Positions 18,996 to 28,883 of a stretch of 64,000 nt of DNA are shown in pieces. Positions within the stretch are counted from its first letter, which is position 1; every line of letters begins with the position of its first letter. The position numbers and the translations under genes were made by a program. Origin of the DNA: Actinomycetota bacterium (lineage in GTDB: Bacteria > Actinomycetota > Acidimicrobiia > Acidimicrobiales > Ilumatobacteraceae); assembly GCA_009726095.1 (NCBI GenBank), contig WLMZ01000003.1, positions 1-64,000 on the forward strand, given 5' to 3'. The notes beneath the pieces are model-generated. The model saw only the letters and a list, made by a program, of their open reading frames with translations. It ran no database searches and was not told the origin of the DNA.

Positions 18996-19766
18996 CTATT
19001 GAGCGGTGTAGCCGCCGTCGATGAAGAGCACGGCGCCGGTGACGTAGCTCGATGCGTCGGATGCCAGGAACACAACCGGGCCGACGAGTTCCTCTGGGCG
19101 GCCGCGGCGACCCATCGGGGTGAAGTTGAGCACTTGCTGCTGCTTCTCGGGTCGCTGGTGCTCGGTGGTGGCGCCGCGCATCACGTTCTCGAAGTAGCCG
19201 GGCGCGAACGCATTCACGCGGATGCCGCGCGACGCCCACTCGACGGCCATCACCTTGGTGAGCTGATTGACCCCACCCTTGGCGGCGGCATACGCGGCGA
19301 GGCCGGCGATGCCGACCCCCGATGCGATCGATGAGTTGTTGGCGATGGATCCGCCGGTGCCCTGCTTGAACATCTGGCGGGCGGCGAACTGCGAGCAGCT
19401 GAAGTAGCCCTTCAGGTTGATGTTCAGGATTTCGTCCCACGCCTCCTCGCTGGCGTCCTCGGCGGGCTCGATGATGTCGATGCCGGCGTTGTTGACCAGC
19501 ACGTCGAGTTTGCCGAAGTGCGCCACGGTCTCGGCAATGAGCTGCTCGCAGCTGGCCCGCTTGCCGGTGTCGGCCTGCAACGCGAAGCTGATGCCGCCCG
19601 CATCGGCGATCTCGGTCGCCGTGTCCTGCGCCTCGGAGAGCGTGCGCGAGCACACCACCATGCTGGCGCCGGCGTCGGCCATGCCCTTGGCAATGGCGCG
19701 GCCGAGGCCGCGTCCGGAACCGGTGACAATGGCCACCTTGCCGGTCAGGTCGAACAGATTGCTCAT
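18996..19766 (-). CDS. SDR-family oxidoreductase
   Basis: TGSGRGLGRAIAKG, NNAGID, YAAAKGGVNQLTK. Confidence 0.93.
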   Translation of the reverse strand: MSNLFDLTGKVAIVTGSGRGLGRAIAKGMADAGASMVVCSRTLSEAQDTATEIADAGGISFALQADTGKRASCEQLIAETVAHFGKLDVLVNNAGIDIIEPAEDASEEAWDEILNINLKGYFSCSQFAARQMFKQGTGGSIANNSSIASGVGIAGLAAYAAAKGGVNQLTKVMAVEWASRGIRVNAFAPGYFENVMRGATTEHQRPEKQQQVLNFTPMGRRGRPEELVGPVVFLASDASSYVTGAVLFIDGGYTAQ

Positions 19767-19810
19767 GACGATTTCCAGTTCGGATTCTGCATACTTTTTA
19801 GGATGCTATA

Positions 19811-19820
19811 TTGCATGCAA
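19811..19820. promoter_or_regulatory. 10-bp perfect palindrome TTGCATGCAA in divergent SDR promoter region, candidate operator
   Basis: Perfect palindrome beside minus-strand TTGACA (19823-19828) and plus-strand TATATT (19807-19812); GCATGCAAG also at 17029-17037 before the GntR gene. Confidence 0.5.
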
Positions 19821-20034
19821 GATGTCAACAGAGCAGCGTCTGCTCCGCCCGGCTCCGTCGGGAGATCACCCTGGCCGTTGACATCGGCCCGCAGTTCGCT
19901 CCTGTTCCGGAGGTACCCGCGCCGATCCGGCACCTTCTCGCCGGCGGCCGATCCACGTCGCCCTGCTGCCGGTGAGGCCACGAGCCTGAGCACCGGGTGC
20001 GAGCGCAGAACTGCACATGCAGCAGAATTGGTCG

Positions 20035-20808
20035 ATGGCATCAGATCTGTTCTCGCTTGCAGGAAAGACAGCGCTCGTCACCGGCGGTAGCCGGGGCATC
20101 GGCGCCATGATCGCGCGTGGTCTGCTCGATGCGGGGGCAACGGTGATCATCAGTTCGCGCAAGGCCCAGGAGCTGATGGCGGCGCAGGTGGAGCTGGCAT
20201 CGCACGGTGATGTGCACGCCATCCCCGCCGATGTGAGCTCCGTCGAGGGCTGCCGAACGCTTGCCGCGCAGGTGGCCGAGCGCTTCCCATCGCTGAACAT
20301 CCTCGTCAACAATGCGGGGGCCACGTGGGGTATGCCGCTGGAGGACTTCACCGAGGCCGCATGGGACAAGGTGATGGACACCAACGTGAAGTCGCTGTTC
20401 TTCCTCACCCAGACCCTGCTGCCCAACCTGCGAGCCGCCGGCACGGCCGACGACCCGGCCCGCGTGATCAACATCGGCTCCATCGACGGACTGCACGTCA
20501 ACCCGATGGACACCTATTCGTACGCGGCCAGCAAGGCGGGGGTGCATCACCTCACCCGCGCCCTGGCGCGCAAGCTCGGGCCGCAGCACATCACCGTCAA
20601 TGCCATTGCGCCGGGACCGTTCGAGAGCAAGATGATGGCTGCCACGCTCGAGGCGTTCGGCGACTCGATCGCCCGGTCGGCACCACTGGGACGTATCGGC
20701 CGTCCCGACGACATGGCCGGCGTCGCGGTGTATCTGGCCAGCCGGGCCGGATCCTTTGTCACCGGGGCCGTCATCCCTGTCGATGGAGGCATCGCAACCA
20801 CGTCATAG
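20035..20808 (+). CDS. SDR-family oxidoreductase
   Basis: TGGSRGIGAMIARGL, NNAGATWG, YSYAASKAGVHHLTR. Confidence 0.93.
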   Translation: MASDLFSLAGKTALVTGGSRGIGAMIARGLLDAGATVIISSRKAQELMAAQVELASHGDVHAIPADVSSVEGCRTLAAQVAERFPSLNILVNNAGATWGMPLEDFTEAAWDKVMDTNVKSLFFLTQTLLPNLRAAGTADDPARVINIGSIDGLHVNPMDTYSYAASKAGVHHLTRALARKLGPQHITVNAIAPGPFESKMMAATLEAFGDSIARSAPLGRIGRPDDMAGVAVYLASRAGSFVTGAVIPVDGGIATTS

Positions 20809-20867
20809 CGCCGATAGTATTTTCAGACCTGTTTGAGGCATCACCACGCTCACCCGGGCCACCTCCC

Positions 20868-23021
20868 ATGACGCACCAACATCCCGATCTCGCCGACGAG
20901 CAGGCCTTCATCGACCATGCCTACGACTGCCTCGAGAAGAGTCGTACCGATGCATGGAAGCTGCGCAACATCCACGAGGGCACCCTCGGTGGCACCGTTC
21001 AGGCCCGCTACGAACGCGATGTGTTCGACGAGACCCTGGTCAATCGCCTGACGCAGCTCGACCTCGGCGACGCGGCCCTGGTGTTCGGTCGCATCGACCG
21101 TGTCAGCGACGTTGCCCCCGGCGACGATTCCCTGACCGGCCGCGAGCTGGTTGAGAGCTTCCACATCGGCCGTCTGGCCGTGGCCGACGACCACCGCGAG
21201 CCCGTCGTGGTCGACTGGCGTGCGCCTGTGGCCGAGCCGTTCTACCGGGCCACCGGCCGCGAGCCCATGGGGCTCGCCCGTCGCCGCCACTTCGCCGTCC
21301 AGGGCCGCAATCTGCTGGGCATCGAGGACGAACTGTTCGGTGAGGGCCATCTCGGCGTTGGGCAAGAAGACGGTGTCGAAGCCAAGCCGGGAGCAGGTCT
21401 ACGCGGGTACAGCACCCTGTTGGCCGTGCTCGAGCGAGGTCGCACCGGTCAACTCGGCGACATCGTGGCCACCATCCAGGGCGAGCAGGACGAAATCATC
21501 CGATCGCCCCAGGCCGGTGTGCTGGTGGTGCAGGGTGGTCCCGGCACCGGCAAGACCGTGGTGGCGTTGCATCGCGCCGCCTACCTGCTCTATACGTTCC
21601 GCTTCCCGCTCGAGGATCAAGGTGTGTTGGTCATCGGCCCGAACCGGGTGTTCCTGCGCTACATCGAGCGCGTGCTGCCGTCGTTGGGCGAGGCCGGGGT
21701 CGAGCAGGTGGTGCTCGCCGATCTCGTGCGCGACGTGACCTGGGGTGGCCATGATGCCCCGCTCGCAGCGCGCACCAAGGGTGATCTACGCATGTCGTTG
21801 GTGGTCGACAAGGCGGTCACCGATCGCGAGCGCCCGCTGCGCGAAGACCTAGTCGTTGGCTTCCGCACCGGATACCTGCGCCTTCGTGCACAGGAGTCGG
21901 TACGCATCGTGCGTGCCGCACAGCGGCGGTTCCGGCGCCACAATGCTGCCCGGCGCTGGGTGGAGTCCGAGGTCTGGTCATCGATGGCCAGCACCTGGCG
22001 GGATGCCGAGCTCACACCCGCTCAGGTACGAGAGGGCATCCGTCACCTACCCGAGGTGCGGCTCGCGCTCGAGCGCATGTGGCCCGTGCTCACGCCAGCC
22101 GAACTGCTGCACGATCTGTTCGGATCGAAGGCTCTGCTGAAGCTGGCAGCCGAAAAACACCTCAGCGAGGCCGAGTACCTGTCGCTGTACCGCCAGCGCC
22201 GCGACGAGATCGACTCGGTTCGGTGGAGCGACTCCGACATCGCCCTGCTCGACGAGGCGCGCAGCTACCTGGGCTCTCTCCCGGCCAAGGCTGGTGCCCC
22301 CGAAGAGGTCGACGAGATCCGTACGTACGGTCACATCGTGATCGACGAGGTTCAGGACTTCACGCCCATGCAGCTGCGCATGGCGTCGCGTCGCTCGCTC
22401 AACGGATCGATGACCGTAGTTGGCGACATCGCCCAGGCCACCGGCCCGCTGGCACCGAACACCTGGGACGACATCGTCAGGCACCTTCCCGATCGCAAGG
22501 GCAGCCGGGTGATCGGCCTCAGCGTTGGCTATCGCATTCCGGCGCAGATCATGGAAGTCGCCAACCGCGTCATGAAAGCAGCAACGCCGGGGCTGCGTCC
22601 CCCGACGGCTGTACGCGAGGGTGATGATCTCCCCGACTTCATCCACGTGCCGTCGGCCGATGCGCTCGGCGAAGCGGTAGCCATGGAAACGGCGCGGCTC
22701 GTCAGCGAGATTGTCGACGGCAACATCGCCGTGGTTGCTCCCGACCCGATGGTGGAGATGATCTCAGCGGCGCTCACCGCAGCGAGCATCAAGCACGGTC
22801 GCGCCACGCGCACCGCACTCGAGACCGGCGTCACGGTGGTGCCCGTCAGCGTGGTCAAGGGACTCGAACTCGACGGCGTCGTGGTGGTCGAACCCGCAGC
22901 GATCGTGGCTGACGAACTGCAGGGCCTGCGCGCCCTGTACGTGGCGCTCACCCGCAGCACGCGCCGGCTCAGCATCGTGCACGCCGAGCCGCTGCCCGCA
23001 GCGATGCTCGACGAGAGCTGA
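20868..23021 (+). CDS. helD: HelD/HelR-type UvrD-like ATPase (RNA polymerase recycling motor family)
   Basis: VVDWRAPVAEPFYRAT, VVQGGPGTGKTVVALHRAAYLLYTF (Walker A), HIVIDEVQDFTPMQLRM; longer ORF extends upstream into the SDR gene. Confidence 0.9.
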   Translation: MTHQHPDLADEQAFIDHAYDCLEKSRTDAWKLRNIHEGTLGGTVQARYERDVFDETLVNRLTQLDLGDAALVFGRIDRVSDVAPGDDSLTGRELVESFHIGRLAVADDHREPVVVDWRAPVAEPFYRATGREPMGLARRRHFAVQGRNLLGIEDELFGEGHLGVGQEDGVEAKPGAGLRGYSTLLAVLERGRTGQLGDIVATIQGEQDEIIRSPQAGVLVVQGGPGTGKTVVALHRAAYLLYTFRFPLEDQGVLVIGPNRVFLRYIERVLPSLGEAGVEQVVLADLVRDVTWGGHDAPLAARTKGDLRMSLVVDKAVTDRERPLREDLVVGFRTGYLRLRAQESVRIVRAAQRRFRRHNAARRWVESEVWSSMASTWRDAELTPAQVREGIRHLPEVRLALERMWPVLTPAELLHDLFGSKALLKLAAEKHLSEAEYLSLYRQRRDEIDSVRWSDSDIALLDEARSYLGSLPAKAGAPEEVDEIRTYGHIVIDEVQDFTPMQLRMASRRSLNGSMTVVGDIAQATGPLAPNTWDDIVRHLPDRKGSRVIGLSVGYRIPAQIMEVANRVMKAATPGLRPPTAVREGDDLPDFIHVPSADALGEAVAMETARLVSEIVDGNIAVVAPDPMVEMISAALTAASIKHGRATRTALETGVTVVPVSVVKGLELDGVVVVEPAAIVADELQGLRALYVALTRSTRRLSIVHAEPLPAAMLDES

Positions 23022-23077
23022 CCCGAGCGCCCGATGTCGTTCGCCCCACGCCGTGGCGGTGGCGGTGGCGGTAGGAC

Positions 23078-23485
23078 TCAGCCGAGATAGGCGGCGGTCA
23101 GGGCGGTGAGGTGACGGAAGCACTTGTCGGCGTCGGCCGGCCGGTTGAACTGCGTGGCCTTGGCGCACAGGTCGACGGCGAAGTCGAAGGTGGCTGCTGT
23201 CTCGGCGTTGCTGGCAGCAACCTGGTCCCGGGCAGCGTTCCAGAGGTTGGTGATGACCTCCAACTGCTCGGTCTTGTTGCGGGCCGACCCGATGATGTCG
23301 GAGAGCTTGCCGGCCTCGGTGACCAAGCGGGGCAACAGCTCTGCGGCGGAGCCCGTGGGCAGCGTGGTGGTGACCGCAACGATCGGAGCCTCGGTGATGG
23401 AGGAGTCGATGGTGGTCTTCGCGCATCCGGCGACGCTGACCAGAAACACCGGAAGGGCAAGGAGTACGAGGCGGCGGTGGTTCAC
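23078..23485 (-). CDS. small secreted lipoprotein of unknown function
   Basis: Signal peptide with lipobox (FLVSVAGCAK); GTG start preceded by TAGGGT. Confidence 0.65.
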   Translation of the reverse strand: MNHRRLVLLALPVFLVSVAGCAKTTIDSSITEAPIVAVTTTLPTGSAAELLPRLVTEAGKLSDIIGSARNKTEQLEVITNLWNAARDQVAASNAETAATFDFAVDLCAKATQFNRPADADKCFRHLTALTAAYLG

Positions 23486-23495
23486 GGTGCGCACC

Positions 23496-24158
23496 CTATG
23501 CAGTGACGAGGATGCGCGCGCTTGCAAATGCACCGACACCAACGTGACTTCCGTCAATGTCGACCGTCATGGACCCATCGGGCGCCGTTGCCGTGACGGT
23601 CCCGGTGCGACCGGGTAGCAGGGCGGCGCTCTCGAGGAAGTCGAGCAGCCCGGGGGTGAACTCGAGTTCTTCGGGAATGCGGCTGACCGTGAAGTCGTCG
23701 CCAACGGTGAGATCCACGAGTCGTCGGGCGTCGGGGGCCTCGTATTCGCTGCCGGGTATGGGGTTGCCGTGCGGGCAGGTGGTGGGGCTGCCGAGCAGGC
23801 GGTCCATCGCGGTCTCGACGTTGTGGCTCATCACATGTTCCCAACGCCCGGCCTCGTGGTGCGCCTCGGCCCAGGACAGCCCGAGGATGTCGGTGAGAAA
23901 GCGCTCGGCTAGGCGGTGCCGACGGACCACCTGTTGGGCCAGCGTGGTGCCGGCTGCCGTCAGGCGGATGCTGGTACCGGTGAACGAGATGAGCTGCTCG
24001 GTCTCGAGCCGGCGGATCATTTCCGATACGGCTGGCCGGCTGACCTGGAGCCGCTCGACGATGCGGGCCTGGATGACATCGACGTCGTCTTCTTGCAGCT
24101 CGAAGATGCACTCGCAGTATTCCTCGAACGCGGGGTGGTGCTCTGCGCTGGCGGCCAT
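23496..24158 (-). CDS. DtxR/MntR/IdeR-family metal-dependent regulator
   Basis: Winged HTH RPAVSEMIRRLETEQLI, RHRLAERFLTDILGLSWAEAHHEAGRWEHVMS, C-terminal FeoA-like domain. Confidence 0.92.
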   Translation of the reverse strand: MAASAEHHPAFEEYCECIFELQEDDVDVIQARIVERLQVSRPAVSEMIRRLETEQLISFTGTSIRLTAAGTTLAQQVVRRHRLAERFLTDILGLSWAEAHHEAGRWEHVMSHNVETAMDRLLGSPTTCPHGNPIPGSEYEAPDARRLVDLTVGDDFTVSRIPEELEFTPGLLDFLESAALLPGRTGTVTATAPDGSMTVDIDGSHVGVGAFASARILVTA

Positions 24159-24313
24159 GGGCTGAGCCTATCGCTGGGTTCCCGGGTGCACCTGTGCGAC
24201 GCGCCCGAGGTTCGACCCACCACCGCGGTGATCGTCCCCGTAGGACGCTGGTGACCTGCCGTGAGGAAATGCTGCGACGAAGTGACACCATGAAGTGACG
24301 ATCGCCTCTGTCG

Positions 24314-24333
24314 CCGGCGGGGGCCGGGTTTTT
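24314..24333 (+). terminator. Candidate intrinsic terminator/attenuator CCGGC-GGGG-GCCGG-GTTTTT
   Basis: 5-bp GC stem, 4-nt loop, T5 tract, on the plus strand upstream of a plus-strand gene. Confidence 0.4.
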
Positions 24334-24392
24334 ACGATGATGCCCGCAAACAGGTGTCCGCAAACGGGCCTTCGATCGGAGCGTGGTGTCAG

Positions 24393-24851
24393 ATGATCCA
24401 GTGCGAAATTGTCGAGCTCCAGCCGCAGGCGATCGCTGTGGTGCACGAGCAGGTGCCGATGACGGCGCTCGCATCGTTCTTCGCCAGGGCCTTCCACGCC
24501 GTGATGTCGGCCATCGGGGCACAGGGTGTGCTCCCCGCCGGGCCACCCCTCGGCTGCTACCTCGGCATGCCCACCGACACGGTCGACGTTGCAGCGGGCT
24601 TCCCGGTGGGCAGGCCGATCACCGCCGTGGGCGATGTCACCCCGATGCAGCTCCCCGGTGGTCGCGCCGTCACGACGGTGCACGTGGGACCGTTCGACAC
24701 GCTCACCCAGACCTATGCCGAGCTGGCGGCGTGGATGGCGGCACAGGGCCTGCAGCCCGCCGAAATGATGTGGGAGGTCTACCTGAGCGATCCCCAGAAC
24801 CAGCCGGACCCTGCCACGTGGCGCACCCAGATCATGTGGCCCGTGGCGTGA
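24393..24851 (+). CDS. GyrI-like / AraC effector-binding-domain protein
   Basis: PGGRAVTTVHVGPFDTLTQTYAELAAWMAAQGLQPAEMMWEVYLSDP. Confidence 0.8.
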   Translation: MIQCEIVELQPQAIAVVHEQVPMTALASFFARAFHAVMSAIGAQGVLPAGPPLGCYLGMPTDTVDVAAGFPVGRPITAVGDVTPMQLPGGRAVTTVHVGPFDTLTQTYAELAAWMAAQGLQPAEMMWEVYLSDPQNQPDPATWRTQIMWPVA

Positions 24852-24879
24852 ACCGGCGTTGGTGGCCGGCCGTGGTGGC

Positions 24880-27162
24880 TTACTGGCGTCCCATTGCGGC
24901 TCGTGCCTCGGTGATGCCCTGATCAGGGGCGGCACTGCGCTCGACGAGCTGGATGTCGACCCGATCGAGATGGCCCTCGAAGGGGAAGGGTCCTGCATAG
25001 CGGTTGCTGACCGTCGACCCGTGATCGTTGCCGATGCTCGGTCCGATACTGGAGATCATTCGCATCACGAACGGCAGGTCGATGGTGCCGCTGTCCTGCC
25101 CGTCGATGACGAGCGTTGCATCGCCGCCACCAGAGCGACGACGGAAGCGCACCCCGACAACCGACGGGCCGACAGGCACCGGGGCGGTCGAGTCGAGGAC
25201 GTGGTGCGCCCCGAAGATGTTGTAGTCGAAGACCAGACGATCGTTCTGGATGAACAGGCTGACGCCTGAGTTCGCTGTGCCGGTGGCGAAGAGCACGCCC
25301 TGTGCGCCAGCGGGGCGGTCGATGACGGCATCGAGGTCCCAACTACGACCGGCGATGGATGCCGACGCCTGGCTGGGCAGCGACGCAATCGGGGGGCGAT
25401 ACGTGTAGTGCCGGTCGGGGCGATGCACGCCATGAGCGCGTGACCGGCCACCGAACAGTTCGATGCCACGGTCGTCGATGGGGAGCACACCGTGTTCGCG
25501 GGCCTCGACCCACCACAACGCCACCAGCTCAGCGAGCTTGTCGGGCATGGATTCGGCCAGATCGTTGCATTCGGAACGATCTTCGGCAAGGTGGTACAAC
25601 TCCCAGGTGTCGTCGTCCAGAGCGACTCCCGGCTGGTGCCGGGTCACGGCCTTCCAACCGTCGGTGATGATTGCGCGGTGACCGTGCATCTCGTAGTACT
25701 GGACGGCCTTGTGCGTGGGAGCGGCGGGCTGGTCGAACGAGTAGCGCATGGAGGTGCCGGTGATCGGGATCTGCTCGAGGCCGCGGTAGACCGCGGGCGC
25801 CTCGATGTTGAGGATCTCGTAGATGGTCGGCGCGATGTCGTTCACGTGGTGGAACTGATCGCGCAGGGTGCCGGCGTGAGCCGGGTCGATGCCGGCGGGC
25901 CAGTGGACCACGAGTGGTACGTGCACGCCGCCTTCGTGGGTGTTCTGCTTGTACCAGCGGAACGGTGTGTTGCCGGCCTGTGCCCAACCCCACGGGTAGT
26001 TGGTGTGGCCGTGCTCGCTACCGATGTCGTCGATGCGGACGATGGCTTCATCGGGGGTCTCGAGGATGAGGTTGAAGAACTTCATCTCGTGCATCACACC
26101 GAAGGGCCCGCCCTCCTGGCTGGCACCGTTGTCGGACAGCACCATGATGACCGTGTTGTCCAGCTCACCCAGCCGTTCGAGGTCGGCCATCAGCCGGCCG
26201 ATCTGGGCATCGGTGTGATCGAGGAACGCAGCAAACGCCTCCTGCAGGCGGGCGGCGAGACGGCGGTGGGTCTCGGGCATCTCGTCCCATGCCTCTACCC
26301 CGGGGTTACGTGGTGCGAGCACCGTCTCGGGGGGCAGGAGGCCCATCTCCTGTTGACGGGCGAACCATTCGGCGCGGGCGACATCCCAGCCTTCGTCGAA
26401 CCGGCCGCGGTACTTGTCGAGGTAGGCCTGCGGCGCCTGGTGTGGGGCATGCGTCGCCCCGAAAGCGAGGTAGGTGAAGAACGGTCGATCGGGTCGGACC
26501 GATTTTGCATCGTGGATGAAGCCGATGGCTCGATCGACGAGATCCTCGCTGACGTGGTAGCCCCCATCGGGCGTGCTGGGCGGATCGACATGATGGTTGT
26601 CGTAGACGAGCTCGGGGTGGAACTGATCGGTCTCGCCGTCCATGAACCCGTAGAAGCGGTCGAAGCCGCGCTGGCACGGCCACTGATCGAACGGTCCGGC
26701 AGCGGACGCGTTCTCCATCGGGCACAGGTGCCATTTGCCCAGGGCAAACGTGGTGTAGCCGCGATCGCGCAGGACCTCGGCGACCGTCGCGGCGTGGTTG
26801 CTGATCTGGCCACGCATGTTCTGGAAGCCGGTGTTGAAGTTCGACACCGAGCGCATGCCGACTTCGTGCTGGTTGCGGCCGGTGAGCAGGGCGGCGCGCG
26901 TGGGTGAGCACAGCGGTGTCACATGGAAGTTGGTGTAGCGCAGGCCGTTACCGGCGAGGGCGTTGATGTTGGGGGTCTCGATGCTCGACCCGAAGCACCC
27001 GAAGTGGGAGAAGCCGAGATCGTCGAGCAGGATGACCACCACATTCGGGGCCTGCTCGCCGGGGTGAGGCGGCTCGGGCCAATGGGGCGTCGATTGGGCA
27101 AACGTATCGCCGACGACACCTTCGAACTCTGGCTGGGGAATGGCACCTGTCGAACTGTTCAT
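24880..27162 (-). CDS. arylsulfatase (type I, formylglycine-dependent)
   Basis: VVILLDDLGFSHFGCFGSSIETPNI; TPLCSPTRAALLTGRNQHEVG sulfatase signature CxPxR. Confidence 0.95.
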   Translation of the reverse strand: MNSSTGAIPQPEFEGVVGDTFAQSTPHWPEPPHPGEQAPNVVVILLDDLGFSHFGCFGSSIETPNINALAGNGLRYTNFHVTPLCSPTRAALLTGRNQHEVGMRSVSNFNTGFQNMRGQISNHAATVAEVLRDRGYTTFALGKWHLCPMENASAAGPFDQWPCQRGFDRFYGFMDGETDQFHPELVYDNHHVDPPSTPDGGYHVSEDLVDRAIGFIHDAKSVRPDRPFFTYLAFGATHAPHQAPQAYLDKYRGRFDEGWDVARAEWFARQQEMGLLPPETVLAPRNPGVEAWDEMPETHRRLAARLQEAFAAFLDHTDAQIGRLMADLERLGELDNTVIMVLSDNGASQEGGPFGVMHEMKFFNLILETPDEAIVRIDDIGSEHGHTNYPWGWAQAGNTPFRWYKQNTHEGGVHVPLVVHWPAGIDPAHAGTLRDQFHHVNDIAPTIYEILNIEAPAVYRGLEQIPITGTSMRYSFDQPAAPTHKAVQYYEMHGHRAIITDGWKAVTRHQPGVALDDDTWELYHLAEDRSECNDLAESMPDKLAELVALWWVEAREHGVLPIDDRGIELFGGRSRAHGVHRPDRHYTYRPPIASLPSQASASIAGRSWDLDAVIDRPAGAQGVLFATGTANSGVSLFIQNDRLVFDYNIFGAHHVLDSTAPVPVGPSVVGVRFRRRSGGGDATLVIDGQDSGTIDLPFVMRMISSIGPSIGNDHGSTVSNRYAGPFPFEGHLDRVDIQLVERSAAPDQGITEARAAMGRQ

Positions 27163-28088
27163 GAGGGGTCTCCGTAGGTGGTGTCGGCGTTGATGAACGC
27201 ATCGATGATGGCGACCAGTTCGTCGGGGGCGTCCTCTTGGATGAAGTGGTTGGCGCCATCGATGACCTGGTGCGGTTGGCCCTGCGCGCCCGGTACCAAC
27301 TTCTGGAACTTCAGGTGGGCGCCTGGTTTGTACGCAATGGCATCGGCGCTGCCGAAGACCGTGAGGAACGGCTTGTTCCACGTCTCCAGAAATGCCCATG
27401 TGGCCTGGCAGTCCGGCACGCCGGGGTTGTCGGGCTGCAGGGGGATGAGCAGTGGAAACTCCAGCGGGCTGGCCTGATAGGTGCCATCGGGGAAGGGCGC
27501 GTCGTACGCCAGTTGCTCAGCGGGCGACATTGGGCGGGTCACGCCGCCGGCGATGAGCGTGCCGACGGGGAGTTCCGTGCTGGCCTGGCTGAATGCCAGC
27601 CAGTTACTCATGAACTTGTTGACGCCCTCGCCCACGGGCACGCCGGTGTTCGAGGCGATCACCCGGGCAAAGCGATTGGGATGCTCGCGCAACACGTTGA
27701 GCCCCAGCGTGCCGCCCCAGTCCTGGCAGTACAGGGTGGCGTTGGTGAGGTTCTCGGCATCGAGCCACTGACCCATCCAGTCGACGTGGCGGGCGAGCGT
27801 ATAGAACTTCCGGTCATCGGGCTTGTCGCTGCGGCCCATGCCCATCAGGTCGAGCGCGATGACGCGATGGCCGAGAGCGGCCAACCCGCGGATCATGTGG
27901 CGGTGCAGGTACGACCACGACGGGTTGCCGTGCAGGAGGATCACCGGGGCCGCGTCGGCTGGGCCCTCGTCGATGAAGTGGTAGCGCAGCACCGTGCCGT
28001 CATGGGCGGTGACGTTGCGGTAATGGGGCTCGAAGTCGTAGTCGGGAAGATTGTCGAAGCGTTCGTCGGGAGTGCGCAGGACCTTCAT
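27159..28088 (-). CDS. haloalkane dehalogenase (alpha/beta hydrolase, HLD-I-like)
   Basis: LLHGNPSWSYLHRHMIRGL; nucleophile motif CQDWGG; VFGSADAIAYKP and GANHFIQED for acid and His; ATGA overlap with the sulfatase. Confidence 0.85.
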   Translation of the reverse strand: MKVLRTPDERFDNLPDYDFEPHYRNVTAHDGTVLRYHFIDEGPADAAPVILLHGNPSWSYLHRHMIRGLAALGHRVIALDLMGMGRSDKPDDRKFYTLARHVDWMGQWLDAENLTNATLYCQDWGGTLGLNVLREHPNRFARVIASNTGVPVGEGVNKFMSNWLAFSQASTELPVGTLIAGGVTRPMSPAEQLAYDAPFPDGTYQASPLEFPLLIPLQPDNPGVPDCQATWAFLETWNKPFLTVFGSADAIAYKPGAHLKFQKLVPGAQGQPHQVIDGANHFIQEDAPDELVAIIDAFINADTTYGDPS

Positions 28089-28093
28089 CGCGT

Positions 28094-28813
28094 TCAGCCC
28101 ACCTGTGGCGCGTCGGCCACCGACGACACAAGGTTGTCGAGGAAGACCCGCAGTGTCATGGTGAACTGCTCGGCGGCTGCGTCGGACGCGGTGATCGCGG
28201 CCAGCGCCGTGTCGTCGACCCAGTCGAAGCGGACTTCGTCCCAGCGGCGCTCGTCGCCCACGATCACACCCTCCACGTTGAAGCGAGCGATCGGCCGCAC
28301 GCCTTCGGGATCGCTTGAGGACGAACCTGCAGGCGTCAGTGCGCCGTCGGCGAAGCGGGTGACGCGCACGATGTACGAACCACCTGCGGGGACCTCGCCC
28401 TCGCTGCACCACACGGGACTGCACGACATCACGATGGTGAACTCCATGCCGGCTTCTTTGTGTACATGCTTGCCCTTGAAATCCTCGCGCTGCTGCATGG
28501 CGATGAACGCCGAGCGGCTGGGGTAGCGCACGATGCCGACGCGGTCCCACGCCGGGTCGCTGCCGGTCTGGTCGGTGACGTCGCCGGCGAACGCGACCAT
28601 CGCCCCGATGGCCTTCAACGGCCCGAAGGGGGTGTACTCGTCGTCGGCATCACGTCCCGAGCGCGTGGTCTCGCGACCGTCGGCGTATGCGGCCACGGCG
28701 CGGTACTTCATCAAGTTGATCGCCCAGAACGGCGGGTCCTGCTCTGGGGTAAGACTGAACCAGCCCTTGATCATCTCGTAGTTCGGTGTGCCGTAATTGG
28801 GGCTCTCAGCCAT
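28094..28813 (-). CDS. uncharacterised protein, DUF1330/dimeric-barrel-like
   Basis: INLMKYRAVAAY..., VRYPSRSAFIAMQQREDFKGKHVHKEAGMEFT resembles DUF1330-type motifs; operonic. Confidence 0.6.
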   Translation of the reverse strand: MAESPNYGTPNYEMIKGWFSLTPEQDPPFWAINLMKYRAVAAYADGRETTRSGRDADDEYTPFGPLKAIGAMVAFAGDVTDQTGSDPAWDRVGIVRYPSRSAFIAMQQREDFKGKHVHKEAGMEFTIVMSCSPVWCSEGEVPAGGSYIVRVTRFADGALTPAGSSSSDPEGVRPIARFNVEGVIVGDERRWDEVRFDWVDDTALAAITASDAAAEQFTMTLRVFLDNLVSSVADAPQVG

Positions 28814-28883
28814 GGTGTTGTTCCTTGTACGTGGCCCGTGCGGGCGGTTGATCAGTGGATGGTGTCGGTGGTGTCGGTGGTGT

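Noticed and set aside
17836-19653. 605-aa ORF start for the Leu/Val dehydrogenase
   Set aside because: The conserved domain begins at GTG 18921 with an AAGGAG RBS; upstream part is out-of-frame SDR sequence.
20820-20867. Rifamycin-associated element (RAE) upstream of the HelD/HelR gene
   Set aside because: Inspected but no convincing RAE-like inverted repeat was seen.
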